NCBI GenBank assembly: GCA_964625465.1
Contig: CAZVFD010000014.1
Coordinates: 1 to 32,829, forward strand
Length of the DNA stretch: 32,829 nt
Direction: 5' to 3'
DNA from: CAZLFQ01 sp964625465
GTDB taxonomy: Bacteria; Pseudomonadota; Alphaproteobacteria; Rickettsiales; Midichloriaceae
The notes under the pieces are model-generated. The model was given only the letters and a program-made list of their open reading frames with translations. It searched no databases and had not been told where the DNA came from. Below, piece by piece: positions 31,516 to 32,829 of the stretch. How positions within the stretch are numbered: the first letter of the stretch is position 1; the number at the start of each line of letters is the position of its first letter. The position numbers were made by a program, and so were the translations under genes.

Positions 31516-32829
31516 CTATATTTCCAAAGCATCATCAGTGTAATATAAATTCTGGATATTGGACGCCAAACAAAATTGCCCTCCAAATTGTTCTTCGTTT
31601 TCTCTATCGCTTGCTTCTTCGTTACAATCAGAATAGAGTTTGCTGGATGAGATGAATAAACCATCGTCTTTCTTTTTAACTGGTGTTTGGAGCAAGTTAT
31701 TGTCCAAAATTTCCAAAGCTATTAATGCAGAATTATCATTGGAAGAAAAGCATTGGTCACCCAGAGTATGACGTGGATGAACAAGAATGAAATTTGTTTT
31801 GATTATATCACTTCTAAACTCGTCATCATTACTGCTAGTCAAAATCGCTGTAGCTAGGTTAAAACCTAATGCTATTAATAATGAACCTACTACTATAGAT
31901 GCGCCTACGAATGCTAAGGAAGTCATTGTAAGAGTTGGATAAGTTTCGTAAATCTCATTTGCAAAGTTTAAGATATTTTGTGGTATATACGATTTAGCAA
32001 TTTGAAAAGAAATTGAATCATTATTGCCCATATATTTAGTGTAAAAAGCGAATTTAGATGCCATATCTTGTCCGTTTAGTTCAAGATCTGTGAAATAATG
32101 GAAAGTATTGTTTATACCAATAACATTGGATAAAAGATTAAGGGAAGAGACGCAATTTTCAGTGTTTGGGATGTTTTTTGTAAGCGAATAACCCAACTCG
32201 CCAGATTCGCACTTTTGGTAAATATCAAATAGCTTTTTTTCTAGTTTTGAGTATTCTTCATCTGATAATATGAAGTCTACGTTGAAATCTGTATTGATAG
32301 CATGTTGAGCGTTGATGTGATTAATTAAATAAGTATACTCAGTCTCATATAAGGCTTCTTTACTCGCCTTTTCTCTTAACATTGTAAAGTTGAAAGATGG
32401 CTTACCAAGAGTAAGATGTTGACTCTTTTTTGGTGCGGTCCGCTGCCAATTTACATGGCAGATATCGGCTTTCATAAATGAAAAATATCCATCTAATTTC
32501 CCTTGTTGATGCCCTGTTGAACCAAAATCATACTTATAACCACTGGTTTTAGTAATACTAGTAGAATCATTTTTATCTAGTAGTATTGCTGAAGAATGAC
32601 CATTTAAAGTGATCATTGAAAGAATTTTATTAGGATTTAGTCCACCATTGACTGTAATGTTGATAGACTTAAAAGAATCTAATAGGTCAAAATAGTTTAC
32701 ATCCCTAAACACCGCTAAAGTACTGGTTTCTAACAAGATGCGACCAATTTTAGTTGAAAAGTCATATGCAAGTCTTGAATTGTTAATCCATGGTAGTTGC
32801 GCCAGGATATCGCTTCTCATATCTTCTGG
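31516..32829 (-). CDS. Hypothetical protein, possibly membrane-bound or secreted (start may be outside)
   Basis: Not recognised. At least 434 residues. The frame stays open through the right edge of the window (P-E-D precede the first Met at 32820), so the start may lie beyond. Residues ~295-325 (from that Met) form one hydrophobic helix (LAFVGASIVVGSLLIALGFNLATAI); cysteines are scattered before it. An N-terminal LNGHSSAILLDKND followed by YKYDFGSTG recalls, weakly, GHAAxL...YYSFG segments of papain-like toxin domains; this is only a pattern resemblance. It is the gene upstream of nrdB on the same strand but probably a separate unit. Confidence 0.6.
   Translation of the reverse strand, partial: PEDMRSDILAQLPWINNSRLAYDFSTKIGRILLETSTLAVFRDVNYFDLLDSFKSINITVNGGLNPNKILSMITLNGHSSAILLDKNDSTSITKTSGYKYDFGSTGHQQGKLDGYFSFMKADICHVNWQRTAPKKSQHLTLGKPSFNFTMLREKASKEALYETEYTYLINHINAQHAINTDFNVDFILSDEEYSKLEKKLFDIYQKCESGELGYSLTKNIPNTENCVSSLNLLSNVIGINNTFHYFTDLELNGQDMASKFAFYTKYMGNNDSISFQIAKSYIPQNILNFANEIYETYPTLTMTSLAFVGASIVVGSLLIALGFNLATAILTSSNDDEFRSDIIKTNFILVHPRHTLGDQCFSSNDNSALIALEILDNNLLQTPVKKKDDGLFISSSKLYSDCNEEASDRENEEQFGGQFCLASNIQNLYYTDDALEI

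Overview
The window is AT-rich and almost fully coding, and it reads as part of an alphaproteobacterial genome, most likely from the order Rickettsiales. Evidence: housekeeping genes are dispersed rather than in the large operons of free-living relatives (a lone ccmB, secD without secF); the SspB is of the alphaproteobacterial type with a VVSLDxFRKK-like tail; NtrY is present; a domain of the alphaproteobacterial gene transfer agent (GTA) occurs as a stray gene; and intergenic palindromic repeats of a style common in Rickettsiales are present. A prepilin peptidase, pilin-like adhesins and proC make it less reduced than Rickettsia. I cannot place it to family. Five runs of ten N, at least four of which look like false gaps between overlapping contig ends, mark it as a draft or metagenome assembly.

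Layout: 1-1230 is the end of the ribosomal/RNA polymerase operon (rpoA, rplQ, terminator). 1248-4278 holds two unknown genes, an exported alpha/beta hydrolase and an unknown membrane protein. 4301-6961 (minus) is a very large sensor kinase: a sodium:solute symporter, then a CqsS-like six-helix sensor, then a histidine kinase. 7149-10246 holds a small unknown gene with its own promoter, an exported DUF4139 protein and a divergent Nudix-like protein. 10341-11707 (minus) is glmU, broken by a gap and an inverted repeat. 11837-16392 is secD, ntrY and an EamA transporter. 16547-18791 (minus) pairs a stand-alone GTA TIM-barrel protein with a PolB-like 3'-5' exonuclease. 18904-21758 is ccmB, rpsD, folB, sspB and a small basic protein. 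21787-24848 is proC and a ubiK-like gene (minus), divergent from lgt and an unknown membrane protein. 25090-30207 is a pilus-type surface locus: two tandem prepilins with C-terminal LamG-like domains (minus), divergent from a prepilin peptidase whose stop overlaps the start of a PhoR-like kinase. 30399-31397 (minus) is nrdB behind a tandem NrdR-box operator. 31516 to the right edge is a large unknown, possibly secreted or membrane protein.

How the genes work together: most are core functions (translation, nucleotide reduction, lipoprotein, cell-wall and cofactor synthesis, protein export). The accessory part is sensing and surface structure: three membrane histidine kinases with no response regulator beside any of them, and two lectin-like prepilins next to the peptidase that would process them. 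The most unusual elements are the symporter/CqsS-like/kinase fusion, the LamG prepilin pair and the isolated GTA baseplate domain. I saw no tRNA, rRNA, CRISPR array, insertion sequence or prophage.
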